Under the pieces are notes generated by a model. It was not told the origin of the DNA, did not search any database, and worked only from the letters and a program-made list of their open reading frames with translations. From assembly GCF_958979055.1 (NCBI RefSeq), contig NC_084896.1:3534001-3598000 (forward strand): a stretch of DNA of 64,000 nucleotides, read 5' to 3'. Both the position numbers and the translations under genes were made by a program. Source of the stretch: Alnus glutinosa (lineage: Eukaryota; Streptophyta; Magnoliopsida; Fagales; Betulaceae). How positions within the stretch are numbered: the first letter of the stretch is position 1; each line of letters opens with the position of its first letter. Positions 11,275 through 22,472 of the stretch are shown here, piece after piece.

Positions 11275-14200
11275 ATGGCTCCTGACGGCGACAAATCGGA
11301 CGACGCCGTCGTTCAAAACCGGCCCATTTCCACCATCGTCATCATCATCGGTACTCAATATTCTCTCTTTTCATAAATAGGCGTATATGTGTGTGTGTGT
11401 GTGTGTGTGTATGAATTATTTGGGATTTGGTTGTTTCTGGGTGTGTTTTTAATGTTGATTTTGGAGCACCAGCTATGCAGACGGAGGCGCTTCCTTTGGT
11501 GAACAAGTTCCAGCTTACAGAGGACCTCGACTCAGTGTGAGTTTGTCGCTTCTCTCTGTTTTTTATTTTTATTTTTATTTTATGTAAGTAATTTTTTACC
11601 CCAAGGGTAGGGGGAAGGGGGAAGGGGATGAGTTTGTCGTTTCTCTCTGTGTTTTGAATGTTTGTATATTTATTTGGTTTGGATTTCAGGGCAGACTCAC
11701 TGATTAGTGTTTAAGATCACAAATTCGAGATTTTTTCGTTGCCTTAATCCACAAAGCTATTGAATGCGTTTCCAATAATGGGTTATTGTAGAAGAAAGAA
11801 AGGAAGAACAAGAAAAGAAATAGACATTTTATTTTTTGGTTTATTTCTAACGTAATGGACTTTCTTTTTACTAGCTCAATTCAATCCATTGATTGTGGAT
11901 TTGGGATGTAGTTAGCATTTGCTGAAAGCAATTTCTGTGTCTATCAAGGTGGATCAAAGTAAGATTGACATGCTTAGTGGGTTTCAGTAGTTGGTGTTGA
12001 TAATATCTTAACTTTTAGCTTTGTTTTAATTTGTGTAAATGGTGTGTTTTGTGGACAATCGGTCGTTATTATTGGGTACTTTGTCCAGTAGAGCTTTAAA
12101 TTCTTCTGGTGTCCAACATGAGTGCGATATATCTTGATTATTGGGGTTTATGTTTGATTGTCAATGTGTAATGGTGCAGGTTTCCAAAAGGGGTTCCTTG
12201 GATCCGGTATCATGGTGTTTACAAGGATCTTAACATCAATTTGATCTGGCCAGGAAAAGATTTAGCTCTAGGTAAGTACATGATTCTTCTGTGTGTCTCT
12301 CTCTACAGGTGTTTATGTGTCTGTTTTTTACATTATGTTTTCTTAACTTTTTTTTGAAAAGAAATGATCATCTGTTATGGCTATTTTGTAAATATGGCTT
12401 CAATGATTTTTCACCTCCTCTTGCCAATGAGCTTTAGCTCAAATGGTGCTTCCTCCCTTTATTGCAAGGTGGAGGGTGAGGTTATGGATTCAAGTCCTAT
12501 CGGGCGTGTGTAACTTACCACTAAAAAAGAAAATGATTTTTCATCACCTCTTACAAATTATTCTACCAAGACATAGGGAAAAGGCCTAACTTAATGACTG
12601 GACACTAAATCCTTATGGAACTACTGTCTCTTACCTTGTTACCCTTAATACACTGACATTTGTAACCAATGTATAATAAAAATAAAATTCAGATTTAAGC
12701 TGTTGTGTAGGACTATTTGTTTTTACTTGGCACAAGCTATACAATATTTACTCTTCAAAAATATTGCTATGCTTTGGGTAGATTAGTTTAGTTTAGATTC
12801 ATGTGGGTGGGGTAGCCCTTGTTAAGAGAGCCACCTACTTTCAGTCTGGTCCATTTACTCACAAATATTCAAAACTTAAGCTCCTCTGATGCAACTGTAT
12901 CTCTTCTGGTAACTGATGCAACTGAATCCCAGTTGAATTAGCCCACCTAATTGACCCAATTCAGCTTGCCTAGGAAGTGTGCTTAGTTCAAGTCTCTCTT
13001 ACATGGGCACCTTTATGGTGTGAAGTGCCCATTGTTGACTTGTGACATTAACATGGATCCGGAGTTTTGGTCCACCAAACTAACTTATGGAAGCGGCTGT
13101 ATTCATTCATTTTTCTGGTACTGATCCTTAAAACCATAAACCTCTTCTTGTCAGGGGTTGATAGTGTAGGCACAGTGTCGGCATCTCTTGTTACCTATGC
13201 ATCGATCCAAGCATTAAAGCCAGACCTAATAATAAATGCGGGCACTGCCGGTGCCTTTAAGGTATGCTTTTTGTGCCAAGATTATTTTGATTGCTTTTTT
13301 TCTTTCTTTCTTTCTTTCTTTCTTTCTTGTTTCTAGGTCTGAAATCATCTTCGGGTAATATACTTTTATTTACTTGTTTTTTTGCTTTAAGTGATTGTCT
13401 TGCTACACGGAAAGTTCACTTTTGTGTTCATTGTTTAAAGGTTGGTTGTTACACTTCCTACTATTGAAGAGGGGCGTTCTCCATGGGAAAATGCACTAAA
13501 TGTTATAAGCCTTCTTTATTTCATTTCACAAATCATGATATCACAAATGGACTGTTGTGGAAATGGGACACACAACACACATGTTTGTGTATGAAGCATG
13601 AAATATTTGTGTTTCTGTTTGAATTTATAAATAATTCTTGGATTCTCAGGCTAAAGGTGCAGGCGTTGGTGATGTGTTTCTTGCATCTGATTGTGCTTTC
13701 CATGACAGAAGAATACCTATACCTGTAAGTTTACCTTAATTTATCATATTTGTTCTTCTCGTGTTTAGTAGGGAAACAAACAGTGGCTTACATGTTTATC
13801 AATCCATATGCTATAGTACTATTACTTGATGATCTTATTCTAGTCATTTGCTTGGCACGTAACTGGTCAGTTTATTCCATTGATTTGCTTGACATGTAAT
13901 CTAATTAAGCACTTTTTTTCTTTCTGTGAATACTTACTTTTGCACTTAAGTTTAATTTGCCTTAAATGTATTCTGCAGGTTTTTGATCTGTATGGCGTTG
14001 GTTTACGCCAGGCCTTCTCAACTCCCAATCTTGTTAAGGAGCTTAACCTAAAGGTGATTACCATCTAGTGAAATGCTTAGACTTGTTATTGAACATCTCA
14101 AACCCTTCATTACTTGCTTGACGGCTAGTTGGTTACAGTCATCCTGAATTACACATATGTTTTCATTATAAAAAGTTAAACTATGATCCGGGACAAGTGA

Positions 14201-15485
14201 AAAGAAGTAACTAAAAATAAAAATAAACAGTCATGCCTATGGGGAGGGGTTTGGTTTATCCTATGGAATAAGCCAAGGGGACCAAGCTATTGATTATATA
14301 TGCACACACACGCCCACGCGCATGAAATGGGTTGTTTAAACCTGACATAATTATTCGTGAAAATAAGGTAAGAGATTCAATAGATTGTGTTGTTAGATTA
14401 TTGTTACTTGAAAAGTATATGAATACTGCTTGTGGCATTGGCCAACAGGTAGACTTGTCTTGAAGTTGATTTTGTTATTCCTAACATGTTAGCACTTAGC
14501 ACTAATCTAAAGATCCAAATTATGCATCTGTTTAACTATTAGTCATATATATGTGTAATGTCTTCAAGAAAAATTGATCAATTATTCCTAGAACTGATGC
14601 CAATACACTGTTTTCTGAATACGTGGCTCCAAGACTATTGCCTACCTTTCAGATGGTTGCTCTTTCAACCTCTGTTTATGGACTTGCCTTGCTCTGTTTA
14701 TTATGTCTCTTGGGTTACTTGGACTTGTTGCACTCTTAATATTAGTCTTGGAGTTCAGTGGAAGCAATATGTGGAGAAAGTTCATACTTTATCCCCCTAA
14801 AGAGTGTCTTCTTTGAAAACAAACGCACTGTGTAAGGAGAAGTTGTCTTGACAACTCATTTTTTTATATGTTCTTCCAGAATTACCCTTTAGTACTAATG
14901 CTTTAACCTTTTAAAGAAAAATAACCATTTGAAGTGAGGAATAAAGAGGAGGACAAATTATTTTTAGAGGTTTAACAATTTGAGAAAAAAAAAAAAGAGA
15001 AGGTTTTTCTACAAATAAAACTTATAACTAAGACCATTGTGGAACATGAGTAATTGTTTTATGTGGTGTTTGGAAGCTATGGATCTGTAATTTTTGGCAG
15101 TAAAGAGATTTTGGAAGGGGGATACATGATTTTCTTTTTCCAAACATTATAATATCTTTATGTTCACGAGCTTAAAGTTACTAATGTAACATCCCATAAA
15201 TAAGTCCCACATTGAGTGGGTAGGTTGTGAAAGTGTTGCATGAATGTTAAGTTCCACATTGGTTCTTTACTAGATAAGACTGGGATTTATAAGTGGTTTC
15301 AAAAGCTTCAATTATAACATTGACTAATCCTTTTGAAGTAAACCGCAGGTGTGGTTAGCGCTTTCCTTAGGTCATGACAACTGATGTGCATGTTCTCTCT
15401 CATGTTTACAAATAAGCTTAAAAAGGGAGAAAAAAAAAATGTACCTAATGTCTTAGTGCATAAAGTCATTTATGATTTCCTTTTT

Positions 15486-15516
<31 letters not shown>

Positions 15517-18014
15517 GTGATGTGGAATACTTCAGCCTTTAATTTTATTTAGGTTTTTTAATTCGGTGTATTAATTTATGTTTTATTTTATGATTTATTT
15601 ATTTTGGTAATTCAATAAATGGGCGTTGCTTTAGGCTATGTTAGGCAAGAAAATAAAACTATGTTAGGTAAGTAATAAATGGGCGTTGCCCTAGGGTTTT
15701 TAGTCGAGGTCTATTCAAACATGTTTTGTAGTCCAATGAAAGGCACTTTTGAGATGGAATAAAACTGTTGACAAATTGGGCGTTGCCCCCCCCCCCCCCC
15801 CCCCCCCTTTTTTCTTCTCTCTCTCTCTTCCTTCTTTCTAAGGCTTTCTTTCTCTCTTTGTAGGCTTTTTCTGGATTCTTCTCTCTCTAGTTTCTCTTCC
15901 GAACTTCTTCCCCTCTTTCTTTGGCTTCATTCTCTTCTCTCTCCCAGCTTCTCCCCCTCTTTCTCAAAGCTTTCTAAACTGTTGGCAAATTAGGCGTTGC
16001 CCCCCCCCCCCCCCCCCCCTTTTTCTTCTCTCTCTCTCTTCCTTCTTTCTAAGGCTTTCTTTTCTCTCTTTCTAGGCTTTTTCTGGCTTCTTCTCTCTCT
16101 GGTTTCTCTTCCGAACTTCTTCCCCTCTTTCTTTGGCTTCATTCTCTTCTCTCTCCCGGCTTCTCCCCCTCTTTCTCAAAGCTTTCTTCTCAAAGTGCTT
16201 TCGTCCTACATCGCCGGGAGGGGGGGGGGGGGGGCAAGACATTTGTGTATATTGCTTAGTTGGTAATCTTTAACTTGAAAACAATGAATTTCTCCTGCGT
16301 AGAATGTTTATATTAGGTTTGAGCTGGAACCGTTATGCCTTTAGAAATGCACTACCAAGGTGCACATTCACCTTAACATCTACAACCAATGAGGTCATTG
16401 ATTTTGTTGCATGGATGCTCCACAACCAAGTGTGTCTGCGTGTTTGTGTGCGTCTATATGTGTGTGTATTCATGTGCATATGCTTGCATATATAGTTTAT
16501 GCTAGAGATTCTCATTATAATCTAAAATGATGGTTTGTTTTTCATATTGTTTTATCTTGATAAGACATAAGATCTTTACCGTCTACAAACCCCTTTCTGC
16601 ATGTTTCAGGTTGGGAAGTTGTCTACCGGTGATTCTCTAGATATGTCCTCACAAGATGAAGCATCAATTACTGCGAATGAAGCTACAATTAAAGACATGG
16701 AGGTAACCTTTTAGAATTGTCATTCTGAATGATCTTGTTGGTAAATTAGGTGAGATATCCTTACTCACCCATGCAGAGTTTGATGTTCATTAACTTTTCC
16801 TCGATAGAATAGATACTTTGGCCTTATTGCATGATGATATGACTGATGTTATAAAAGGCACTAATTAGATGCATGATAATCTCTGGACTGTGATATTCAA
16901 GAAACTTGAATTTCCGTGTTAGGCGTAGGATCAATGGTTCCAGGTTCTTGTATCCTACACTATTCTCTTTTGTGGTTTTGGAGGCAATAGGTCAGGGAAT
17001 TACTTGTTGCGTTGCCCCCTCCTTTCATGCTTGGAATACAAAACATCCAAATCCTTGTGCCCTGCTATAATTGCCAAGTAGCATATGCCCAACACATGGA
17101 TGTCAAGCAAGTTTTCAAACACCATTAGGGGATAGACCCTAGAATTGAAGTCCTTCCAAACCTTAAGGAATTGCATAGACTAAAATAACAGTTCACGTAA
17201 ATTCAATCCCCATTAGCTTGTGTGTCTCTGTGTATGTGTCTGTCTGCCTCTTAGACGGCATTATTTTGTTATCCTTGTGGGCATTGCCACTGAACATATG
17301 CCCATCAGATTTCTTACTTCGTTGTATTAGTTGCTATCTCTGTGGAGCACATGTTTGGTCGAGGAGTGGCTTAGGAGGGAAACTACTTAAATTGTCAAAG
17401 AAAATGATTTCATGCTCCCGTTTGTGTACTTTTGGGCTCTTTAGACTTAAGAATTTCCTTTGGAATAACTATCATCTTCAATGACTGTTGGCAGTGATTG
17501 TGTTTATTTTGCTGCCTAACATGATTTAAATAGAACTACACATGGAAAAGAAAAAGGGAACCTTTTGATTCTTAATCCTTGCATGTGCTTACAAAACCAT
17601 CAAGTCCTTTTTCATTAGGCTTTAGGTAATTTTTCTGATGCATGAGGGGTGATTTTTAAGGTCATTAAGAGTGTGCGAGCTAGACATGCTTGTTGGCAGC
17701 ATGGATGATACAAGACAAATTGCATGGAACTTTTTCTTTTTCTTAATTTTTATGGGACCTGTCATTATGACAATCAGAGTACTAAGGTGTTTTTGCTTTG
17801 ATTTTTGGGTTTTCAGGGAGCCGCTGTTGCCTATGTAGCCGATCTTCTGAAAGTTCCTGCGATATTTGTAAAAGCTGTGACTGATATAGTGGATGGTGAG
17901 AAACCAACTGCAGAGGAATTCTTGCAGAATTTGGCAGCTGTGACTGCTGCACTTGATCAGGCAGTCACTCAAGTAATTGATTTTATCAATGGAAAATGCC
18001 TCTCAGAACTTTGA
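11275..18014 (+). CDS. MTN: 5'-methylthioadenosine nucleosidase
   Basis: Eight exons, 259 codons: 11275-11350, 11473-11536, 12180-12271, 13155-13261, 13650-13724, 13979-14053, 16610-16702, 17817-18014; all GT-AG and in phase. The enzyme hydrolyses methylthioadenosine to adenine and methylthioribose in the Yang (methionine salvage) cycle, clearing by-product of ethylene, polyamine and nicotianamine synthesis. Seen: IIIAMQTEALPLVNKF at the N-terminus with the expected catalytic Glu30, the INAGTAGAF glycine loop, FDLYGVGLRQAFSTPN, STGDSLDMSSQDE, Glu194 in DMEGAAVAY (ribose contact), and Asp217 in KAVTDIVDG (purine protonation). Residue roles are by analogy with bacterial MTAN. Length and sequence fit Arabidopsis MTN1/MTN2 closely. 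Intron 6 (2556 nt) is unusually large and carries a solo LTR and a 213-bp tandem duplication with long G and C runs. Confidence 0.97.
11388..11411. repeat. GT microsatellite in MTN intron 1
   Basis: About twelve GT dinucleotides lie 40 bases after the exon 1 donor. Confidence 0.85.
12423..12531 (+). mobile_element. tRNA-derived SINE in MTN intron 3
   Basis: An A-box-like TAGCTCAAATGG (12435-12446) and a B-box-like GGATTCAAGTCC (12486-12497) are spaced as in an internal RNA polymerase III promoter. The 3' end is GTGTAACTTACC then A-rich sequence. It is bracketed by 21-bp direct repeats (12402-12422 and 12532-12552, AATGATTTTTCA...CTCTT) that agree at 19 of 21 positions, as expected for LINE-mobilised target duplications. 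Confidence 0.78.
15185..15379 (+). mobile_element. Solo LTR of the TRIM family in MTN intron 6
   Basis: Starts TGTAACATCCC and ends GGTCATGACA, with the same internal word order as the complete element at 26461-27168 (AAGTTCCACATTGG, TTTACTAG, GATTTATAAGTG, TGACTAATCCTTTTG, GTGTGGTTAGCGCTTTCC). The flanks are ACTAA and ACTGA, a target duplication with one change. No internal domain remains. Confidence 0.72.
15762..16187 (+). repeat. Tandem duplication, two units of about 213 bp, pyrimidine-rich
   Basis: Unit A (15762-15975) and unit B (15976-16187) each begin AAACTGTTG(A/G)CAAATT, continue with GGCGTTGC and a run of about 20 C, then a CT-rich block ending CTCAAAGCTTTCT, with only scattered differences. 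Further GGGCGTTGC words occur upstream near 15620 and 15680. The units lie inside MTN intron 6 between a G-run near 15497 and another near 16220. Confidence 0.85.
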
Positions 18015-18488
18015 TACCAGCTATCCTCAGTTCTTGATCTCTCTGGAGCTATATGTAACACTACATCGAAGACGCCAGTTCATAACATACCAGATTTGAT
18101 CAGAAATGTGTGATTTTAAATGCAAAAAAGCAATAGGTCATAGTGTTAGTAGGCATATGTTTGAGATTTTTAATTACCTGATGACAATTTGATGAGTTTC
18201 AATTGTTTGTACATTCACGTATTCCAACTGAATTGCATTGCTTGTGTATTCTATAAAGCAGTGTTTACACCTAATCCTTGTCTAATTGGTGCTTTTCCTG
18301 TGCATTTGTAGTTAAGAGACTGTTCATGCAATAAGGAAATGATTTTGGGAAAATGAAGTTTAATTTTATATCACAAATAACAATGGTTTTAGCCACGAGT
18401 CTGTTATGGGCCCATGATGTGAGCATAGGGTTTGGTATTGTGCACAAATTCGCAGGTCACTTCCTTCAATCCTAGGGACCCATGGTCT

Positions 18489-18520
<32 letters not shown>

Positions 18521-18645
18521 TTGAGGTTTGAGCCTGAAGTTAGAAAAGAGATTTATGGAATTTTCTTCTTGGGCTAAACAGATTTTGGATTCAAAATTCT
18601 TCAGTTATACCTATTCTCGTAGGGCTCACTTGTCACTTGTGTATG

Positions 18646-19008
18646 TCAGTTTGAGGTAGGTTTAACAATTTTTTGATATGACTTATGAACTCGATACAAA
18701 ATTAGAGGATTAGAATTGAAGGGTTGGACGGTTTAATTAAATGAGTCGGATTAAGATTAACTTATATAATCTTATATTAATGTCTCGACACGATTCAAAC
18801 TTGACAAGTGATATTTAAGGCTTGTAATTTTTAACATGACTCGTGAACTCGACACAAACTCAACATGAAATTAGTATGTTAGGGTTGAGGGGTCTGACCT
18901 ATTTAATTAAATGGGTCGAATTATGATTGTCCTATATAGTTTTATACTCAAATCTCGACATGATTCAAACCCGACACGCGATCACCAATTATCACCCGTA
19001 GTTTGAGG
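18646..19008. repeat. Dimer of a dispersed TTTAATTAAA / TCGACACGATTC repeat
   Basis: Two units follow each other. Both read roughly: TATGACT(T/C)(A/G)TGAACTCGA, ACAAAATTAG, a GGTTGA block, TTTAATTAAATG(A/G)GTCG, TTATA...CTTATA, TCTCGACA(C/T)GATTCAAAC. Related single copies lie at 21950-22115 (opposite strand) and about 36597-36900. No coding capacity; origin unknown, probably a short transposon. Confidence 0.55.
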
Positions 19009-19192
19009 TAAACAGGCTGCTAATGGTGCTGAAGTTGTGCATGCCAAGCCCTACACCAAACCTCTACCAACACCTCTAAACATGACCTACATGAATGCCT
19101 TGCCCCTCAACTAATCGATTACTCAAATGTATAAGTAGTGGCATACTTCATGTCTTGCCCTTTTCTGAAATTGTGATTAACAGTTATCATCA

Positions 19193-19200
19193 TATATAAA
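19193..19200 (+). promoter_or_regulatory. Candidate TATA box for LAP5
   Basis: TATATAAA lies 186 bases before the LAP5 start codon. Three ATGs (19202, 19251, 19261) precede the chosen start, so the real transcript start may be nearer the gene, or a leader intron may exist. Confidence 0.35.
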
Positions 19201-19385
19201 AATGGTTCTGTGGTATGTTAACGAATTGGTCTTCTTTGAATTTGTTTAGATGCTTTAATCATGCAGTTCAACTGTATATATTTGGGTAGTCCGGTGCTTG
19301 CTTCACTGCAAGGTAAAGGGTTTCTCTTACAACCATTTCTGCTACCATATTTATCAACATCTCCTTTGGAGGAGCCAAGGAAGAC

Positions 19386-21358
19386 ATGGAAATTGAGGGT
19401 GTTATTGCACAAGAAGGTTCCACAAAGGTGGCCAGCCCCGGCAAAGCTACAATCTTGGCTCTTGGCAAGGCCTTCCCCCACCAGCTTGTTATGCAGGATT
19501 ATCTCGTTGATGGGTATTTCAGAGACACCAACTGTGATGATCCAGTCCTCAAACAGAAGCTTACTCGACTCTGTAACACCAATAACTTTACTCTTTTTAT
19601 TTGTTGTCATTGTGTAGTATAAATGTGTAGTAAAAGACAAGTCCATTTGGATTTGTGGTTTCAAAACTTGTGATTTAAAAAGTCGCGATTTCAAAATGTG
19701 CGATTTGAAAACACTACTTTTGATAACGCAGTTATGCATTTGATAAAATCTCTAATTTGGCCTTTAAAAAATCATGGGTTTTTTTATAAACCACCTCTTA
19801 CCTCTGATTTGAAAACGTAGAAAAATTTGTGTTTTAAAACCACAACTTTTTAAAAACACAAGCTCAAACGATACATTTTTTTTTTCACGATTTTGTTTTA
19901 AATCACAAAGTCAAACAGACTCTTAATATATATGATCTTCGTTATAAAAAGCATACCCAATTGAATGATCATGGCCAGCCTAATCACAAAACCTTATACT
20001 ACTTCATAAATAATGCCATGCATATGCATAATATAGCATACCACCGAGTGTCAAAAATGTGTATAGCTTTCCTCTGGGGAAAAAATTATTGAAGATCCTC
20101 CTGCGCAAAAATAAGCGATGAAAATTGTCTCCAATGAAATATAACTGGAATTCTCTCCCAATCTTGCAATTTCCACTGTTTATTTTTGCACAAAAAATCT
20201 CGTGATTTTTTCACTAGAGGCAAGCCAAACTCGTCAAAAATAGCTCATCAGCTATCCTAATTGTCATTATATTTCTTTATGGCAATTTACAGGCAAGACA
20301 ACGACAGTTAAAACAAGGTATGTAGTCATGTCAGAAGAGATCCTGAAGAAGTACCCGGAGCTTGCTGTTGAAGGCTCACCCACTGTAAAGCAAAGGCTAG
20401 ATATATGTAATAACGCTGTGACACGGATGGCTATTGAAGCTTCACAAGCTTGCATCAAGAATTGGGGCAGGCTTGTTTCAGATATAACCCACTTAGTCTA
20501 TGTCTCATCAAGTGAAGCTCGGCTACCTGGTGGCGACCTTTTTCTAGCAAAAGGGCTTGGACTCAATCCCGAGACTCAAAGGGTCTTGCTCTACTTCATG
20601 GGCTGCTCCGGAGGTGTTTCCGGCCTACGCGTTGCAAAAGACATTGCTGAGAACAATCCTGGGAGCCGAATTTTGCTTGCAACTTCTGAAACTACTATTA
20701 TTGGGTACTGTTAAATCACCATTTATTTCAAAAATTTGATAGAAAATAATTAATTTAATTGCTTAATTAATATTCTAACAGGTACAAACCGCCAAGTGTA
20801 GAGAGACCATATGATCTAGTTGGTGTTGCACTATTTGGGGATGGTGCTGGGGCCATGATAATTGGCTCAGACCCGATTTTAGGCAAAGAACAGCCTCTCT
20901 TTGAGCTGCATACAGCAATCCAGAACTTCCTGCCCAACACCGAGAAGACTATCGACGGAAGGTTGACGGAGGAGGGGATTGGCTTCACGCTAGCAAGGGA
21001 ACTTCCCCAGATAATTGAAGATAACATTGAAGGATTCTGTAAGAAGTTAATTGTTGGATTTCCTGACAAGGACTACAATAAGATGTTTTGGGCAGTCCAT
21101 CCAGGTGGGCCGGCAATCTTGAATCGGATCGAAAAGCGACTCGAGTTGTCACCGGAGAAGCTAAATGCAAGTAGAAGAGCTCTTATGGATTATGGTAATG
21201 CTAGCAGTAACACCATTGTGTATGTGCTGGAGTACATGATAGAAGAGAGCCTGGTGATTAAGAAGGAAAACAAAGGAGACAGTGAATGGGGCATGATTCT
21301 AGCTTTTGGACCTGGGATCACCTTTGAGGGAATTCTAGCAAGGAACCTCACTGTCTAA
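19386..21358 (+). CDS. LAP5: Type III polyketide synthase B, LAP5/PKSB type
   Basis: Three exons, 391 codons: 19386-19572, 20293-20704, 20782-21358. The first intron interrupts the codon of Cys63 and the second the codon before YKPPSV. In Arabidopsis LAP5 (with LAP6) condenses medium- to long-chain acyl-CoA starters with malonyl-CoA to alkyl pyrones for sporopollenin in the anther tapetum, on the endoplasmic reticulum. The thiolase-fold triad is complete: Cys167 in MGCSGG, His306 in VHPGG, Asn339 in YGNASSN; GVALFGDGAGAMIIGS and the C-terminal FGPGITFEG loop are also present. The N-terminal block GKATILALGKAFPHQLVMQ is diagnostic of LAP5 rather than chalcone synthase, and length equals the family norm. 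Intron 1 (720 nt) carries a MITE. No break or missing key residue is seen. Confidence 0.97.
19641..19924 (+). mobile_element. Copy 3 of GTCCATTTGG MITE family, near full length, in LAP5 intron 1
   Basis: Starts GTCCATTTGGATTTGTGG and ends AAAGTCAAACAGACTCTTA; the ends are imperfect inverted repeats. The interior is made of self-complementary GCGATTT / AAATCGC-like blocks, so the element can fold on itself. It is the longest copy in the window and a reference for the others. Confidence 0.65.
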
Positions 21359-22472
21359 CAATACAAAATTTATTGGTTTGTTTTATCCGGCTGATTAAGG
21401 TCTGTTAATGTAGTTTCTTACTAAAATCTAAAACTAGAAGCTCCTATTGGAATAATACCCTAAAAAGAAATGAAATTAATCCTCAAGTTTGGCTTTCATA
21501 AGAAATTTCTTTGAGATTTGCAAGGAGTTGTAGCTCAAACAACAATTCCCTTAGAAAGCTTGATGCAGTGGATTTGGTCAGGGGGATTCAAAAATCGTAT
21601 GATCTAAGGGTGTAATACTATTTATAGTAGTGGTTCTTATATATCGTATTAACATTCAAAAGATGGTCAAAAGAAAAAATTTCTATTTGACAGGACTTCT
21701 TCCTATACTTCAGAATTTCATTGGCCCCAAAAATGATACATTAGAAAAATCTTTTGGCTCTTCCAAACCCACCCCCCCTATTACCAATAAGCACTTTTGT
21801 AAAGGGCAAAGATTGAAGTTGTAGGGATGAGAGTAGACAACAAGAGATACTATGTCACCCAGTGGAGGAAAAAGTGACAAAAGAAAGAGAGATTGATGCC
21901 AAATGGGTTGATGTTGTAAAAGTTTATGCCATTTAGAGTCTTGGAGGAGACAATTCGTGTTCTCGTATCAAATTCGTATCGCGTCGAAACTTAAATATAA
22001 AACTATATAAGTCAATCCTAACTCGACCCATTTAATTAAAAGATAACACCAACTCTAACTCGCTAATTTTCTGTTGAATTCGTGTCGAATTCGCGAATCG
22101 TATCCAAAATTGTCAGCTTAGCCTTGACAAAGCACAGTAACACCAGGTTCAGCATCAGCAACTAAGCATTCATTATATAGCTTGAACACATAATTGGAAG
22201 TGGGAACTGCCACTCTGACAAACTCCATATGAGCAAGATATTAAAATTGACACAGAAACATAAATCAACAATGAAAATCATGTTTAGTATATAAATATCA
22301 AAGCTTTCTGCATCCCCCATCTTTACAAACAACCCACTTGACTAAATAGTCATGACAGAGGGAGAGCAAAAAGCAGAACTAAATTTTGGATAATCAGCCA
22401 GATTGTCTGGTTAAGTTAAATTTTTGGATGGCACTGCACTCACTGAACATGGACCAAGAGGAGGATCCCCTG
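21359..22472. other. Convergent 3' region between LAP5 and the receptor gene
   Basis: The two genes face each other here. Apart from a copy of the dispersed repeat at 21950-22115 (AATTCGTGTCGAATTCG, TTTAATTAAAAG) nothing recognisable is present; the 64-codon ORF near 21630 resembles no family I know. Confidence 0.55.

Larger units (their letters stand above)
18015..19385. other. Intergenic region between MTN and LAP5
   Basis: It holds the MTN 3' end, an AT microsatellite (about 18494-18520), a dimer of a dispersed repeat (18646-19008) and the presumptive LAP5 promoter. No further exon was seen. Confidence 0.6.

Noticed and set aside
13300..13330. TTTC repeat after MTN exon 4 as a polypyrimidine splice signal
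   Set aside because: It follows the donor of exon 4 and is a simple tetranucleotide microsatellite.
15997..16266. 89-codon Phe/Leu/Ser-rich ORF in MTN intron 6
   Set aside because: Translation of the C-run and CT-rich duplication; low complexity.
19218..19739. 173-codon - strand ORF across LAP5 exon 1
   Set aside because: It is the shadow of exon 1 and the adjacent intron; LAP5 on the + strand explains the sequence.
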